Origin: Luteibacter sp. SG786
GTDB taxonomy: Bacteria; Pseudomonadota; Gammaproteobacteria; Xanthomonadales; Rhodanobacteraceae
DNA: 64,000 nt
NCBI RefSeq assembly: GCF_011759605.1
Contig: NZ_JAAOYX010000002.1
Location: forward strand, 682,001 to 746,000
Direction: 5' to 3'
Each line of letters opens with the position of its first letter. Positions within the stretch are counted from its first letter, which is position 1. The notes under the pieces were generated by a model, which saw only the letters and a list, made by a program, of their open reading frames with translations, ran no database searches and had not been told where the DNA came from. Both the position numbers and the translations under genes were made by a program. Positions 7,830 through 17,727 of the stretch are shown here, piece after piece.

Positions 7830-10343
7830 ATGCTTTCCTTCGTGTTCGGCGCGTTCGGACTTTCCACGGTCTGGTTCATCCCCTTGCTCTGGCGTGTGGC
7901 CGCGGCCCTGATCCGCCGTCGCCGGCCGCCCACGGTCGGGCCCGGTGCGATCCGCTTCTGGACGGGATTCGTGTTGGTGCTGCTGGCAAGCGCCACGTTG
8001 GAGGGGCTTGTCGTCTCCCATTACACCGACGATCCCTCAGTGGGTGGCGTGGTGTGTCGTGCGCTTGCCGCTGCGGGGGCCAGCTTCCCGGGTGGCGGTC
8101 TCGCCGCCCTGCTCAGTGTCGCGGTTCTTGCGTTGGCGCTCCCCTGGTACCTCGGCGTGCCATGGTCGTCGTTTCTCGCACGCGCGAACGCCATGCTCGA
8201 ACCCCTGGGCGCGCTGGCCATCGCGGGAACACGTCGGCTGCTCGCGCGGACGGGGTCCCGTGCCACGAGCCGCCGTCAGGCCGCCGCCGTGCGGCGCGCG
8301 GATCGCCCACCCGTACGGCGAAGGGCCAGGGTGGACGCCAAGAAGGACGCCGTGCCTTCCGCGCGGCCGGCGCGACACGTGGCCGGTCATGTCGAAGCAC
8401 CATCGGCGCCCGCGCCGACGCGACATCACACGCAGGCGGAAACGGTCATTCGCGAACCGTGGCTGGCGCCGCGCAAGGTGGAAGCCTCGTCCAACACCAT
8501 GGCAAGCGGCATGGCGACAAGCCGCTTGCCGACGTCGGAGCTTCGGTCCGCCGGGCGGCAGACAGCGCGCCAGCCGGCGTATCCCGATGCCGAGGATGCG
8601 ATCGATGCGCACACTGTCCCCGGGCGACCGACGCCCGAGAACGAGGCGTTCGGCGTGCAGCTCGAGCCGGTCCACGAACGTGGTTCTGTCGTCCAAGAGA
8701 ACACGCCGGTGCCCGCCAGCGCATTCGCCGCGCCCGAGGTGCCGGTGCCCCGGCCGGTCTCGCGCTTCGCTATTGCGGCGAATGACGAGACCCTCGACGA
8801 AGCGCCGCCGCGACGCACCGCCACGCTCACCACGACGGCGCCGCTGCGCGGCAGCCGCAGCGAATCGCCGAGTCTGCCTCCCCTTTCGTTGCTGGCGGCG
8901 CCACGCCACGACGCCTTGTCGATCTCCGACGCCGAGCTTGCGGAAACCGGTGAACTGATCGAGCAGCGCCTTCGCGAGTTCAAGGTGCCGGTGCAAGTGG
9001 TCGGCGCATCCGCGGGGCCGGTGATCACGCGCTACGAAGTGGAGCCCGCGGTCGGCGTGCGTGGCAACCAGATCGTAGCGCTGATGAAGGACCTTGCCCG
9101 GGGCTTGGGACGGACGTCCATTCGCGTGGTCGAAACGATTCCCGGCAAGACATGCATGGGGCTCGAACTGCCGAACGAACAACGGCAGATGATCGCCTTG
9201 TCGGAAATCCTCGATTCCGCCGAGTACCGCGAATCCGATTCCCAACTCACGCTCGCCATGGGCAAGGGCATCACCGGTGAGCCTGTGGTGGCCGACCTTG
9301 CAAAGGCACCGCACATGCTCGTCGCCGGAACGACCGGCTCGGGCAAGTCGGTCGCCGTGAACGCCATGATCCTGTCGATGCTCTATAAGGCCACGCCTGA
9401 AGACGTGCGCATGATCATGATCGATCCGAAGATGCTGGAGCTTTCCGTTTACGAAGGCATCCCGCACCTGCTGGCGCCCGTGGTCACCGACATGAAGCTC
9501 GCGGCCAACGCGTTGAACTGGTGCGTGGCGGAAATGGAAAACCGCTACAAGGTGATGTCCGACCTGCGCGTGCGCAACCTGGCCGGCTACAACCAGAAGG
9601 TGCGCGAAGCGCGCGCAGCCGGCAAGCCGCTGTTCAATCCGTTCCCGGCCCACCCGGAAGTGCCCGAGCACCTCGACACCCTTCCCATGATCGTGGTGGT
9701 GATCGACGAGTTGGCCGACCTCATGATGGTCGCGGGCAAGAAGATCGAAGAACTGATCGCCCGCCTCGCCCAGAAAGCGCGCGCGGCCGGCATCCACCTC
9801 ATCCTTGCCACGCAGCGTCCGTCGGTCGACGTCATCACCGGCCTCATCAAGGCGAACATCCCCACGCGCGTCGCCTTCCAGGTGTCGTCGAAAATCGATT
9901 CGCGCACGATCCTCGACCAGATGGGCGCGGAAAGCCTGCTAGGCCAGGGCGACATGCTGTTCCTGCCGCCCGGCACGGGTTACCCGCAGCGCATCCACGG
10001 TGCCTTCGTAGCCGACGAGGAAGTGCACCGTATCGTGGCGTGGCTGAAGCAGTTCGGTGAGCCGGATTACAAGGACGAGATCCTCGCCGGCCCCGCCAGC
10101 GAAGCCGCCGACGGCGAGCCCGGCGACGAAAGCATGGACGCGGAGCTGGATCCACTCTACGACGAAGCCGCCGCATTCGTATTGCGCTCGCGCCGCGCAT
10201 CGATCTCGTTCGTGCAGCGCCAGTTCCGCATCGGCTACAACCGCGCGGCGCGCCTCGTGGAAGCCATGGAAGCCGCCGGCCTGGTGTCGTCGATGGGCAT
10301 CAACGGCCAACGCGAAGTGATTGCGCCGGGGCCGCAGGACTGA
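7830..10343 (+). CDS. ftsK: FtsK/SpoIIIE-type DNA translocase, short N-terminus
   Basis: The protein has 837 residues from the ATG at 7830 (a TTG at 7818 is possible). The motor domain is clear: Walker A GTTGSGKS at residues 500-507, [14 protein letters not shown] (Walker B) and [20 protein letters not shown]. The C-terminus is the gamma winged helix that reads KOPS sites ([20 protein letters not shown]). A long Arg/Ala/Pro linker spans about residues 150-370. The membrane part starts directly in what aligns with the second or third helix of usual FtsK; the first helix and the following periplasmic loop are absent and not found upstream. It may be a paralogue of the division FtsK. Confidence 0.88.
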   Translation: MLSFVFGAFGLSTVWFIPLLWRVAAALIRRRRPPTVGPGAIRFWTGFVLVLLASATLEGLVVSHYTDDPSVGGVVCRALAAAGASFPGGGLAALLSVAVLALALPWYLGVPWSSFLARANAMLEPLGALAIAGTRRLLARTGSRATSRRQAAAVRRADRPPVRRRARVDAKKDAVPSARPARHVAGHVEAPSAPAPTRHHTQAETVIREPWLAPRKVEASSNTMASGMATSRLPTSELRSAGRQTARQPAYPDAEDAIDAHTVPGRPTPENEAFGVQLEPVHERGSVVQENTPVPASAFAAPEVPVPRPVSRFAIAANDETLDEAPPRRTATLTTTAPLRGSRSESPSLPPLSLLAAPRHDALSISDAELAETGELIEQRLREFKVPVQVVGASAGPVITRYEVEPAVGVRGNQIVALMKDLARGLGRTSIRVVETIPGKTCMGLELPNEQRQMIALSEILDSAEYRESDSQLTLAMGKGITGEPVVADLAKAPHMLVAGTTGSGKSVAVNAMILSMLYKATPEDVRMIMIDPKMLELSVYEGIPHLLAPVVTDMKLAANALNWCVAEMENRYKVMSDLRVRNLAGYNQKVREARAAGKPLFNPFPAHPEVPEHLDTLPMIVVVIDELADLMMVAGKKIEELIARLAQKARAAGIHLILATQRPSVDVITGLIKANIPTRVAFQVSSKIDSRTILDQMGAESLLGQGDMLFLPPGTGYPQRIHGAFVADEEVHRIVAWLKQFGEPDYKDEILAGPASEAADGEPGDESMDAELDPLYDEAAAFVLRSRRASISFVQRQFRIGYNRAARLVEAMEAAGLVSSMGINGQREVIAPGPQD

Positions 10344-10366
10344 TGCTTTAGCGACAACCGGCCTTC

Positions 10367-10448
10367 TGTGGGAGCCGCTTCAGCGGCGATGGGTGCTCGC
10401 GCCAAGCGTGCCCGCTGCCGCGGGATCGCCGCTGAAGCGGCTCCCACA
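10367..10448. repeat. Intergenic palindromic repeat, full unit
   Basis: An 82 bp unit begins TGTGGGAGCCGCTTCAGCGG and ends in its complement CCGCTGAAGCGGCTCCCACA, with GCCCGCTGCCGCGGGATCGC inside. It sits between the convergent ftsK and rbsB genes. Confidence 0.9.
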
Positions 10449-10496
10449 ACAGCGGCTTTGCCAACCGGAAGCGGAGTTCCCAGAAAGGCGGTGGGT

Positions 10497-11432
10497 CTAT
10501 TCCTTCGTCAGCAGCTTCAGCGGCACCGCGATCGACTTCTCGACCGGCTGCTTGTCGATCAGCTTCTTGGCGGTTTCCACGCCGAGCCTGCCGATTTCCT
10601 CGGGTTGCTGGGCTACCGTTGCCGCCATCGTTCCGTTCTGCACGGCGGTCTTGCCGTCGGGCGTGCCGTCGAAGCCGACGACGAGCACCTTCTTGTTCTT
10701 GCCGGCAAGCGCCTGAACCGCGCCCAGCGCCATTTCGTCGTTCTGCGCGAAGATCGCCTGCACGTCGCCATGTGCCTGCAGCAGGTTCTCGCTGACGGAC
10801 AGGCCTTGCGCACGATCGAAGTTCGCGGGCTGGCTGGCGACGATCTTCATGCCGGTGCCGGCGATCGCATCGTCGAAGCCCTTGCCGCGCTCGCGTGCGG
10901 CGGAGGTGCCTGCCACACCCTGCAATTCGATGATGTTGCCCTTTCCACCGAGGGCCTTGGCCAGGTAATCGGCAGCCATCTTGCCGCCGGCGACGTTGTC
11001 GGAAGCGATATGCGATGCGACGTCGACCCCGTCGACGCCGCGATCGAGCGTCACCACGGGGATGTTGGCGCGTTGCGCCGACTGCACCGCGCCGGCGAGC
11101 GCCGAGGAATCGGTGGGATTGAGCAGGATTACCGACACGCGCCGCTGGATCAGGTCTTCCACGCTGGAGATCTGCCGCGCCGGATCGTCTTGCGCATCCA
11201 CGACCAGGAGGTTAACTCCGGCATCGTTCGCCGCCTTCTGTGCACCGTCCTTCAGTTCGACGAAGAACGGATTGTTCTGTGTGGAGAGCGCGAGGCCCAC
11301 CACCGGCTTTCCGGAGGAAGCGGCGCCCGCAGCCGTGCCGCTGGTGGCCGGGGCGGATTCGCCCGGTCCCTGCTGGGAACAGGCGGCGAGCAACGTGACC
11401 GCCGCGGCGGTAAGGAAACCTGGTATGCGCAT
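10497..11432 (-). CDS. rbsB: Ribose ABC transporter substrate-binding protein
   Basis: The protein has 311 residues from the ATG at 11432 (GAGG eleven bases upstream). A signal ending LLAAC predicts a lipoprotein rather than the soluble periplasmic form of E. coli. The type I periplasmic-binding fold follows: VGLALSTQNNPFFVELKDGA, VVDAQDDPARQISSVEDLIQ, VVTLDRGVDG and IFAQNDEMALGAVQAL are diagnostic of RbsB. It is the last gene of the rbsKDACB operon, 17 bases after rbsC. It delivers ribose to the RbsC/RbsA importer. Confidence 0.95.
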   Translation of the reverse strand: MRIPGFLTAAAVTLLAACSQQGPGESAPATSGTAAGAASSGKPVVGLALSTQNNPFFVELKDGAQKAANDAGVNLLVVDAQDDPARQISSVEDLIQRRVSVILLNPTDSSALAGAVQSAQRANIPVVTLDRGVDGVDVASHIASDNVAGGKMAADYLAKALGGKGNIIELQGVAGTSAARERGKGFDDAIAGTGMKIVASQPANFDRAQGLSVSENLLQAHGDVQAIFAQNDEMALGAVQALAGKNKKVLVVGFDGTPDGKTAVQNGTMAATVAQQPEEIGRLGVETAKKLIDKQPVEKSIAVPLKLLTKE

Positions 11433-11449
11433 GGGAAGTACCTCGTGGT

Positions 11450-12394
11450 TCACTGCCGCCTGTCGAGCAGGACGGCGATCAGGATGACGATGCCCTTGAC
11501 GACCTGCTGGTAGAACGAGCTGACGCCCAGCAGGTTGAGGCCGTTGTTGAGGAACCCGATCAGCAGCGCGCCGACGAGCGTGCCGAACAGCCAGCCGCGG
11601 CCTCCGGACAGACTCGTGCCGCCGAGCACCACCGCGGCAATCGCGTCGAGTTCGTAGCCGGCACCGGCGGTGGCCTGCGCGGAATACAGGCGCGAGGTCA
11701 GCACGATGCCGGCACATGCCGAAAGCAGCCCCGAGAGGCCGTAGATCGCCAGCTTCATCGGAGAGATGCGCACGCCGGAGAGGCGTGCGGCTTCCTCGTT
11801 GCCGCCTATCGCCACGACGTGGCGGCCGAAGACGGTGCCGCGCAGCAGGAAACCGCACACGAGGAAGGCGGCGAACATCCAGATCACGGGTAGTGGGATC
11901 AGGTGAGCGACGTAGCCGCCGCCGATCAGGGCGAAGCCGCTGTTCGTTACCGGAATCGGGCTGCCCTGTGTATACGACAGCGTGAGCCCGCGCAGCAGCG
12001 TCATCGTGCCGAGGGTAGCGATGAACGGCGCTACCCGTCCCCACGAGACCAGTGCGCCGTTGACGATGCCCAGAAGGAGGCCGAGCGCCAGGCCTGCTCC
12101 GGCGGAGAGAAGCATGCCGTGACCGGCGGCCATCAGACCGGCCGTCACCGCGCCGGTCAGGGCGAGGATCGCGCCGACGGAAAGATCGATACCGCCCGCG
12201 AGGATCACGAAGGTCATGCCGAAGGCGATCAATGCGTTGATCGAGACCTGGCGCAGCACCGTGAGCAGGTTGTCGGTGGTGAGGAAGTCGGGGCTCATGA
12301 TCGAGAGCACGACGAAAAGGAGCACGAGGCCGATCACCGAGCCCAGGCGCTGGAGGAGCGTGATGGCGCGGCTCCGGTCGAAATGCAACGTCAT
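11450..12394 (-). CDS. rbsC: Ribose ABC transporter permease
   Basis: This 314-residue hydrophobic protein of the BPD_transp_2 family has about ten helices. Typical segments are NALIAFGMTFVILAGGIDLS near the N-terminus and YELDAIAAVVLGGTSLSGGR, the EAA-like loop that contacts the ATPase. It forms the inner-membrane channel for ribose with RbsA and RbsB. It starts one base after the rbsA stop and ends 17 bases before rbsB. Confidence 0.96.
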   Translation of the reverse strand: MTLHFDRSRAITLLQRLGSVIGLVLLFVVLSIMSPDFLTTDNLLTVLRQVSINALIAFGMTFVILAGGIDLSVGAILALTGAVTAGLMAAGHGMLLSAGAGLALGLLLGIVNGALVSWGRVAPFIATLGTMTLLRGLTLSYTQGSPIPVTNSGFALIGGGYVAHLIPLPVIWMFAAFLVCGFLLRGTVFGRHVVAIGGNEEAARLSGVRISPMKLAIYGLSGLLSACAGIVLTSRLYSAQATAGAGYELDAIAAVVLGGTSLSGGRGWLFGTLVGALLIGFLNNGLNLLGVSSFYQQVVKGIVILIAVLLDRRQ

Positions 12395-12395
12395 G

Positions 12396-13877
12396 TCACT
12401 TGCCTCCGGTCGCGGCGGTCATTACGGCTTCCTGCGTGGCGCCATGGGCGTCGAGCAGGGCTGTGGCGTGGCCTTCGTGCATCACGAGGATGCGGTCGCT
12501 CATGGCCAGCACTTCGGGCAGTTCCGAGGAGATCATGAGGATGGCGACGCCCTGCTCCGCGAGTTGATTGATGATGTGGTAGATCTCGGCTTTGCCCCCC
12601 ACGTCCACGCCGCGGGTGGGTTCGTCGAGAATGAGCACGCGCGGCTTAAGCGCCAGCCATTTCGCAAGCACCACCTTCTGCTGGTTTCCGCCCGAGAGCG
12701 AGCGTGCCTCCAGTTCCATGTCGCGCGTGCGGATCTTCAGCGCGTCGATGAGTCCGCGCGTCTGCTTCGTTTCGGCGGCACGATCGACGAGCCCCGCGCG
12801 TGCAGGAACGCGTGGCAGGCTTACGTTCTCGCGCAGGCTGAGGTCGAGCACCAGGCCCTGGGCCTTGCGATCTTCCGTCACGAAACCGAACCCCGCGCGG
12901 ATCGCTTCGCTGGGCGACCTAGGTGTCACCTCGATGCCGTCGAGCGTGACCTTGCCCGAAGAGAGCCGGTCCAGGCCGAAGATCAGTCGCGCCAGTTCCG
13001 TGCGGCCTGCACCCAGCAGCCCGGCCACGCCGAGCACTTCGCCGGCATGCAGCTCGAAGCTCACGTCGTGCACCGGCCCCCCGCCGATATGCTCGGCCTT
13101 CAGCCGAACCTCGCCGATCTTCGGGGTGCGTACGGGATAGCGCGCATCGAGCGTGCGTCCGACCATCATCTTCACCACCTCGTCGAACCCCAGGCCCGGT
13201 ACCGGGCGCGTGCCGACGAACTGGCCGTCGCGCAGTACCGAGATGCGGTCGCAGATGGCGAAGATTTCTTCCATGCGATGCGAGACGTAGACGATGCCCT
13301 TGCCTTGCTCGCGCAGCTCGCGGATGAGCTTGAAGAGCGTGGCGGTCTCGTGCTCGGTCAGGGCAGCGGTGGGCTCGTCCATGATCAGCACGCGCGCTTC
13401 CTGGCCGAGCGCACGCGCGATTTCCACCATCTGCTGCTGGCCGACCGACAGGCGCTCGATCAGCATGCCGGGGTCGAGCCGCTCCATGCCAACGCGGGCC
13501 AGCCATTCCGTGGCGCGCCGCTTCATGGCGCGGCGGTCGAGCAGGCCGAAGCGGTGTACCTCGCGGCCGAGGAACAGGTTGTCCGCCACGCTGAGCGAGG
13601 GGATCAGGTTCAGTTCCTGGTGGATGATCGCGATGCCGTATTTCTCCGCATCGGCCGGCGTGGCGATCGCCACGGCCCTGCCGTCCACCTCGATGCCGCC
13701 CGCGTCCGGCGCGTGGATGCCGGTGAGGATCTTCATGAGCGTGGATTTGCCGGCGCCGTTCTCGCCCATCAGCGCGTGCACTTCGCCGGGCAGCAACTCG
13801 AAATCCACGCCTTCGAGTACCTTCACCGGGCCGAAGGACTTGTGGATGCCATGCATCCGGACGAGCGGCGTGTTCAT
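12396..13877 (-). CDS. rbsA: Ribose ABC transporter ATP-binding protein, double ABC
   Basis: The protein has 493 residues from the ATG at 13877, which overlaps the rbsD stop (TGATG). There are two fused nucleotide-binding domains. The first has GENGAGKST, LSVGQQQMVEIARAL and LIMDEPTAAL. The second has a degenerate Walker A (GLLGAGRTE) but an intact LSGGNQQKVVLAKWL and LILDEPTRGVD, as is normal for RbsA/MglA. It powers ribose import through RbsC on the cytoplasmic face. Confidence 0.96.
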   Translation of the reverse strand: MNTPLVRMHGIHKSFGPVKVLEGVDFELLPGEVHALMGENGAGKSTLMKILTGIHAPDAGGIEVDGRAVAIATPADAEKYGIAIIHQELNLIPSLSVADNLFLGREVHRFGLLDRRAMKRRATEWLARVGMERLDPGMLIERLSVGQQQMVEIARALGQEARVLIMDEPTAALTEHETATLFKLIRELREQGKGIVYVSHRMEEIFAICDRISVLRDGQFVGTRPVPGLGFDEVVKMMVGRTLDARYPVRTPKIGEVRLKAEHIGGGPVHDVSFELHAGEVLGVAGLLGAGRTELARLIFGLDRLSSGKVTLDGIEVTPRSPSEAIRAGFGFVTEDRKAQGLVLDLSLRENVSLPRVPARAGLVDRAAETKQTRGLIDALKIRTRDMELEARSLSGGNQQKVVLAKWLALKPRVLILDEPTRGVDVGGKAEIYHIINQLAEQGVAILMISSELPEVLAMSDRILVMHEGHATALLDAHGATQEAVMTAATGGK

Positions 13878-14275
13878 CAGAAGGTGACGCCTGCATGGAG
13901 AATGACATTCGCGTATGGCGACGTTTCGCCGGTACGCACCACGGCCACCGCGCGTGCGCATAGCGCTTTCAGGTCGTCGTGGCTGACTTCGTCCACGGCG
14001 ATGCCGTCGCCACGAAGCCGGGCCGCCAATGCCACCATCGCGGGGTTTCGTTGGTGGATTTCGCGGGCCACCGTCACTCGTTCGACGGCAAGTTCCGCGT
14101 AAACGGCCTCGAACACGCTCCCGAAGGACGGTGTGCCCGGAACTACGGCGAGATCGATGCACGGTATGCCGGGCGGCACGGGCAGGCCGACGTCGCCGAT
14201 CACCAGGGTGTCGGTGTGGCCCATGGCCGCGACGACGCGGTTGAGTTCGGCGTGGAGGAGTCCGCTGCGTCTCAT
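13877..14275 (-). CDS. rbsD: D-ribose pyranase
   Basis: This 132-residue protein begins MRRSGLLHAELNRVVAAMGH. His and Asp residues in GHTDTLVIGDVGLPVPPG form the conserved N-terminal signature of RbsD, which interconverts pyranose and furanose forms of ribose so that ribokinase can use it. Its start overlaps the rbsK stop by four bases (ATGA) and its stop overlaps rbsA by one base, so translation is coupled. Confidence 0.95.
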   Translation of the reverse strand: MRRSGLLHAELNRVVAAMGHTDTLVIGDVGLPVPPGIPCIDLAVVPGTPSFGSVFEAVYAELAVERVTVAREIHQRNPAMVALAARLRGDGIAVDEVSHDDLKALCARAVAVVRTGETSPYANVILHAGVTF

Positions 14276-15168
14276 GATTGCGAAGCCAGGAAAGCGTCCA
14301 CCTCGTCGGCGCGCGGCATGCCGGCCTGTGCACCCAGGCGCGACACGGCGATGGCGGCGGCGGCACACGCCTTGCGCACGGCGGTCTCGAGGCCTTCCGA
14401 AAGGTAGACCGCGAGCGCGGCGTTGAAGGTGTCGCCGGCACCCGTGCTATCCACCGCCTCGACCTTGAAGCCCGGCTGGTGTCGCGGTGCTTCGCCCTGT
14501 TCGCGGAACCAGGCGCCGTCCTCGCCGCGGGTCAGTACGACCGGGCAAGGCGCACGGCGCATGAGTTCCTGGAAATCCGTTCCGCCTTGCGCACCGAGCA
14601 CCGTGGTCAGCTCGTGCTGGTTCGGCGTAAGGAAACGCAGGCGCGACAGCCATTCGGCAGGCAGGCGCTGCGCCGGAGCCGGGTTGAGGATCACCGGAAC
14701 GCCTTCTTCTTGCGCAACGCGCAGGGTGGCCTCGACGGCGTCGAGGGGAATTTCCAGTTGCACGAGCACGGCATCGGCGCCGCGCACGATGTCGCGAGCA
14801 GCTTCCACCTGCGCGGGAGTAACCCGGCCATTGGCGCCGGGCACCACGACGATGCTGTTCTCGCCGCCGGCGACGGTGATGGATGCCGTGCCGCTGCCGA
14901 CGCCTTCGACGCGGGTTACATGGGCGACATCGACGCCCTCCGCCACCAGCCCTTCGTGCAGCTGCTTGCCAAAGGCATCGTCGCCGACACAGCCGACCAT
15001 CGACACGTTCGCCCCCAGACGGGCAGCGGCCACGGCCTGGTTGGCGCCCTTGCCGCCGGGAACGGTCAGGAAACGATCGCCCGTAAGCGTTTCGCCCGGA
15101 TCGGGGAAACGCGGCGAGAGCGTGACCAAATCCATGTTGATGCTGCCGACGACGACGATTCGCGTCAT
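14272..15168 (-). CDS. rbsK: Ribokinase
   Basis: This 298-residue PfkB-family kinase opens VVVGSINMDLVTLSPRFPDP. The sugar-binding GGKGANQAVAAARLGA motif follows, and the C-terminal anion-hole motif is DSTGAGDTFNAALAVYLSEG with the catalytic Asp. It phosphorylates ribose to ribose 5-phosphate in the cytoplasm. It is the first gene of the operon, unlike E. coli where rbsK follows the transporter genes. GGAG precedes the ATG. No rbsR repressor is adjacent. Confidence 0.96.
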   Translation of the reverse strand: MTRIVVVGSINMDLVTLSPRFPDPGETLTGDRFLTVPGGKGANQAVAAARLGANVSMVGCVGDDAFGKQLHEGLVAEGVDVAHVTRVEGVGSGTASITVAGGENSIVVVPGANGRVTPAQVEAARDIVRGADAVLVQLEIPLDAVEATLRVAQEEGVPVILNPAPAQRLPAEWLSRLRFLTPNQHELTTVLGAQGGTDFQELMRRAPCPVVLTRGEDGAWFREQGEAPRHQPGFKVEAVDSTGAGDTFNAALAVYLSEGLETAVRKACAAAAIAVSRLGAQAGMPRADEVDAFLASQS

Positions 15169-15250
15169 GCTGGTTCGCTCCGGGATGCGCGGTAGGACGC
15201 GCCAATATACGTCGTCGAAGCGAGTGCGGCTTTCATCGGCTTATCTTTCC

Positions 15251-15604
15251 CTAGCGGGAAAGCCCTTTCGCCTCGAGTTCGGCGAGGTAGGCGGGCCACG
15301 CCGTATCATAGGCCCGGCCGAGTTCGTACAAGGTGTCCCAGCCGAAGATACCGCTGGCGTGGCCATCGTCGAAGCGGATGAGTACGCCGTAGTGGCCGGT
15401 GGGTTCCAGCGCCGCGATGCCGACCTCGCGCTTGCCCGAGACCAGAACCTTCTGTCCTGGACCGTGGCCCTGCACCTCGGCACTCGGGGAGTTCACGCGA
15501 AGGTATTCGCATGGAAGGCGAAACCGCTCGCCGTTGTCGAACGCCACTTCGAGGATGCGCGACGTGGCGTGGAGGACGATGTCGGTGGGGCGAGGGTAGG
15601 ACAT
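15251..15604 (-). CDS. GBBH-like N-terminal domain protein (DUF971)
   Basis: This 117-residue protein matches the stand-alone DUF971 family: ILEVAFDNGERFRLPCEYLR, VNSPSAEVQGHG, then VGIAALEPTGHYGVLIRFDD and SGIFGWDTLYEL. The same domain forms the N-terminus of gamma-butyrobetaine hydroxylase. Single-domain versions are linked by context to iron-sulfur or metal homeostasis, but their role is unsettled. It sits downstream of hslVU and upstream of the ribose operon on the same strand. Confidence 0.88.
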   Translation of the reverse strand: MSYPRPTDIVLHATSRILEVAFDNGERFRLPCEYLRVNSPSAEVQGHGPGQKVLVSGKREVGIAALEPTGHYGVLIRFDDGHASGIFGWDTLYELGRAYDTAWPAYLAELEAKGLSR

Positions 15605-15615
15605 GCCGTGCTTCT

Positions 15616-15697
15616 TGTGGGAGCCGCTTCAGCGGCGATGGGAGCTCGCGACGGCCTGGCCCGCTGCCGCGGGATCGCCGCTGAAGCGGCTCCCACA
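15616..15697. repeat. Intergenic palindromic repeat, full unit
   Basis: An 82 bp copy starts TGTGGGAGCCGCTTCAGCGG and ends with its inverse. It lies between the DUF971 gene and the 205-residue gene. Confidence 0.9.
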
Positions 15698-15728
15698 GTT
15701 CACCGCCATCCCAATATTCGTCACAGGC

Positions 15729-16346
15729 TCAGTGCGCGCGACCGAAGCCGTCGCCGGTGCCCTGCTCCAGCGGAGGCGGATCGCCGGCAACCGCCAGCAG
15801 GGCCATGGCGTAGGCGTCTTCCATGCTCACCGTGGACACCTCGTCCCAGGCGAAGAACGACGGCTCGCGCAGCCACTCCGCGTCGGGGGTGATTTCCTGC
15901 ATGTTGAAGCCCTCGTCTTCCACGCTCACCACGCGGCCGATGTAGCAGACCTCGGATTCGTCTTCGCTGTCGACGTGCACGCCGATGACCGGCGCATGCG
16001 CCGCGGCGGCCTGCACGACCTGCGAGATGTCGTCGAGCGGGAAGTCGGCCGGCGGTGTCGGCTGAATGCCTTTCATTGCCAGCGCCTTCTCAAGGAAGCC
16101 CGCGTGCTTGTCCGGCGCCTCGAATTCCGAGATGTCGCGGTGCCGCATGATGTACATGCCGTCGTAGCTGACACCGTCGCCGACCACCCACAACAAGAAG
16201 AACTCGCGGCCGACTCCACCGACATAGCCGCAGAAGCTGCCGTGCTCGAGTTCGCTACGCCACAGACGCACCAGCTGCTTATTATCCTGTGCTTCGCGCA
16301 GGGTTGCTCGCTGGCCGTTGGTTTTGAGTTGGATAACCTTGCCCAT
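15729..16346 (-). CDS. Conserved hypothetical protein downstream of hslU
   Basis: I do not recognise the family. The product has 205 residues from the ATG at 16346 (a TTG three codons upstream is the alternative). It is acidic and soluble, without signal or membrane segment. Noticeable stretches are LVRLWRSELEHGSFCGYVGG, FFLLWVVGDGVSYDGMYIMR and VHVDSEDESEVCYIGRVVSV. It follows hslU by 39 bases on the same strand, so it may be cotranscribed with the protease genes. Confidence 0.8.
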   Translation of the reverse strand: MGKVIQLKTNGQRATLREAQDNKQLVRLWRSELEHGSFCGYVGGVGREFFLLWVVGDGVSYDGMYIMRHRDISEFEAPDKHAGFLEKALAMKGIQPTPPADFPLDDISQVVQAAAAHAPVIGVHVDSEDESEVCYIGRVVSVEDEGFNMQEITPDAEWLREPSFFAWDEVSTVSMEDAYAMALLAVAGDPPPLEQGTGDGFGRAH

Positions 16347-16385
16347 ATACGTCAATAGTTTAGCAGAGGGGGTCCCCTCCGGTGT

Positions 16386-17723
16386 TCAGAGGATGTAACG
16401 GCTGAGATCCTCGTCCTTGACCAGCGCGCCGAGATGGTTGTCGACATATTCGGCGTCGATCAAGTATTTTTCGCCGGATTTGTCTGCCGCTTCGAAGGAA
16501 ATGCGCTCCAGGAGCCGCTCCATCACCGTATGCAGGCGGCGGGCGCCGATGTTCTCGGTGCGCTCGTTCACCTGGAAGGCGACGTCGGCGAGCCGGTCGA
16601 TCCCCGAATCGGTGAACTCCAGGGACACGCCCTCGGTATCGAGCAGCGCAACATATTGCTTGGTCAGCGCGTTGTTCGGCTCGCGCAGGATGCGCTTGAA
16701 GTCGTCCACCGAGAGGGCATTGAGCTCCACGCGGATCGGCAGGCGGCCCTGCAACTCCGGAATGAGGTCCGAGGGCTTCGCCAGCGAGAACGCTCCCGAG
16801 GCGATGAACAGGATGTGGTCCGTCTTGATCGACCCGTAACGGGTGGAGACGGTGGAACCTTCCACCAGGGGCAGCAGGTCGCGCTGCACGCCTTCACGGC
16901 TCACCCCGGCCCCGCCCCACTCGGAGCGCTGCGCCACCTTGTCGATCTCGTCGATGAAGACGATGCCGTTCTGCTCGGCGGATTCCACGGCGCGGCTGCG
17001 CAGTTCCTCGTCGTTGAGCAGCTTGCCGGCCTCTTCCTCGACCAGGAGGGGGCGGGCTTGGCGAATGGTCATCTTCCGCTTCTGTGCCTTCTGCCCGCCG
17101 AGATTCTGGAACATCTTGCCCAGTTGCTGGCTCATTTCCTCCATGCCCGGCGGGGTCATGATTTCCACGCCGACGTTCATGGCGAAATCCAGCTCGATCT
17201 CACGGTCGTCCAGCGCCCCTTCGCGCAGCTGCTTGCGCAGCTTCTGGCGGGTGTCGCTGTCGATGGCGGGCGCGGCGCTGCCGGTGTCGTCCCAGCCGGT
17301 GGCCTGCCGACGGGGAAGCAGCGCGTCGAGCAGGCGGTCCTCCGCGGCGTCCTCGGCTTGGCTGCGCACGCGGCTCTTGGCCTGCTCGCGCAGCAGCTTG
17401 TAGGAGACATCGGCCAGATCGCGGATGATCGACTCCACATCCTTGCCGACATAGCCCACTTCGGTGAACTTCGTGGCTTCGACCTTCACGAACGGCGCGT
17501 TGGCCAGCGTGGCGAGGCGGCGTGCGATCTCGGTCTTGCCCACGCCGGTGGGCCCGATCATGAGGATGTTCTTCGGCGTGACCTCGTCGCGCATGCCCGG
17601 ATCCAGCTGCATGCGGCGCCAGCGGTTGCGCAGTGCGATGGCCACGGCGCGCTTGGCGTCGTGCTGGCCGATGATGTAGCGGTCGAGTTCGTTGACGATT
17701 TCGCGGGGAGTGAGTTCGGACAT
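16386..17723 (-). CDS. hslU: HslU ATPase of the HslUV protease
   Basis: The protein has 445 residues from [20 protein letters not shown]. Walker A is GPTGVGKT at 57-64. The family-specific [20 protein letters not shown] and [12 protein letters not shown] (Walker B) are present, with the variable I domain between them. It ends DEDLSRYIL, the conserved C-terminal tail that inserts into HslV and activates it. The cytoplasmic hexamer unfolds proteins for HslV. It starts four bases after hslV. Confidence 0.98.
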   Translation of the reverse strand: MSELTPREIVNELDRYIIGQHDAKRAVAIALRNRWRRMQLDPGMRDEVTPKNILMIGPTGVGKTEIARRLATLANAPFVKVEATKFTEVGYVGKDVESIIRDLADVSYKLLREQAKSRVRSQAEDAAEDRLLDALLPRRQATGWDDTGSAAPAIDSDTRQKLRKQLREGALDDREIELDFAMNVGVEIMTPPGMEEMSQQLGKMFQNLGGQKAQKRKMTIRQARPLLVEEEAGKLLNDEELRSRAVESAEQNGIVFIDEIDKVAQRSEWGGAGVSREGVQRDLLPLVEGSTVSTRYGSIKTDHILFIASGAFSLAKPSDLIPELQGRLPIRVELNALSVDDFKRILREPNNALTKQYVALLDTEGVSLEFTDSGIDRLADVAFQVNERTENIGARRLHTVMERLLERISFEAADKSGEKYLIDAEYVDNHLGALVKDEDLSRYIL

Positions 17724-17727
17724 CGGC

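Noticed and set aside
8037-9797. Long minus-strand reading frame opposite ftsK
   Set aside because: It mirrors the ftsK coding frame, is rich in His/Arg and shows no domain.
11433-12044. Fusion of rbsB with an upstream 204-residue stretch
   Set aside because: The extra stretch is an off-frame reading of rbsC and precedes a good signal peptide start at 11432.
14276-14368. Upstream extension of rbsD
   Set aside because: The extension lies inside rbsK in another frame and adds an Arg-rich stretch; MRRSGLLHAEL is the conserved RbsD start.
15245-15262. CTTTCCC/GGGAAAG hairpin at the end of the DUF971 gene as a terminator
   Set aside because: It overlaps the stop codon and lacks a T-run on the relevant strand; too weak to call.
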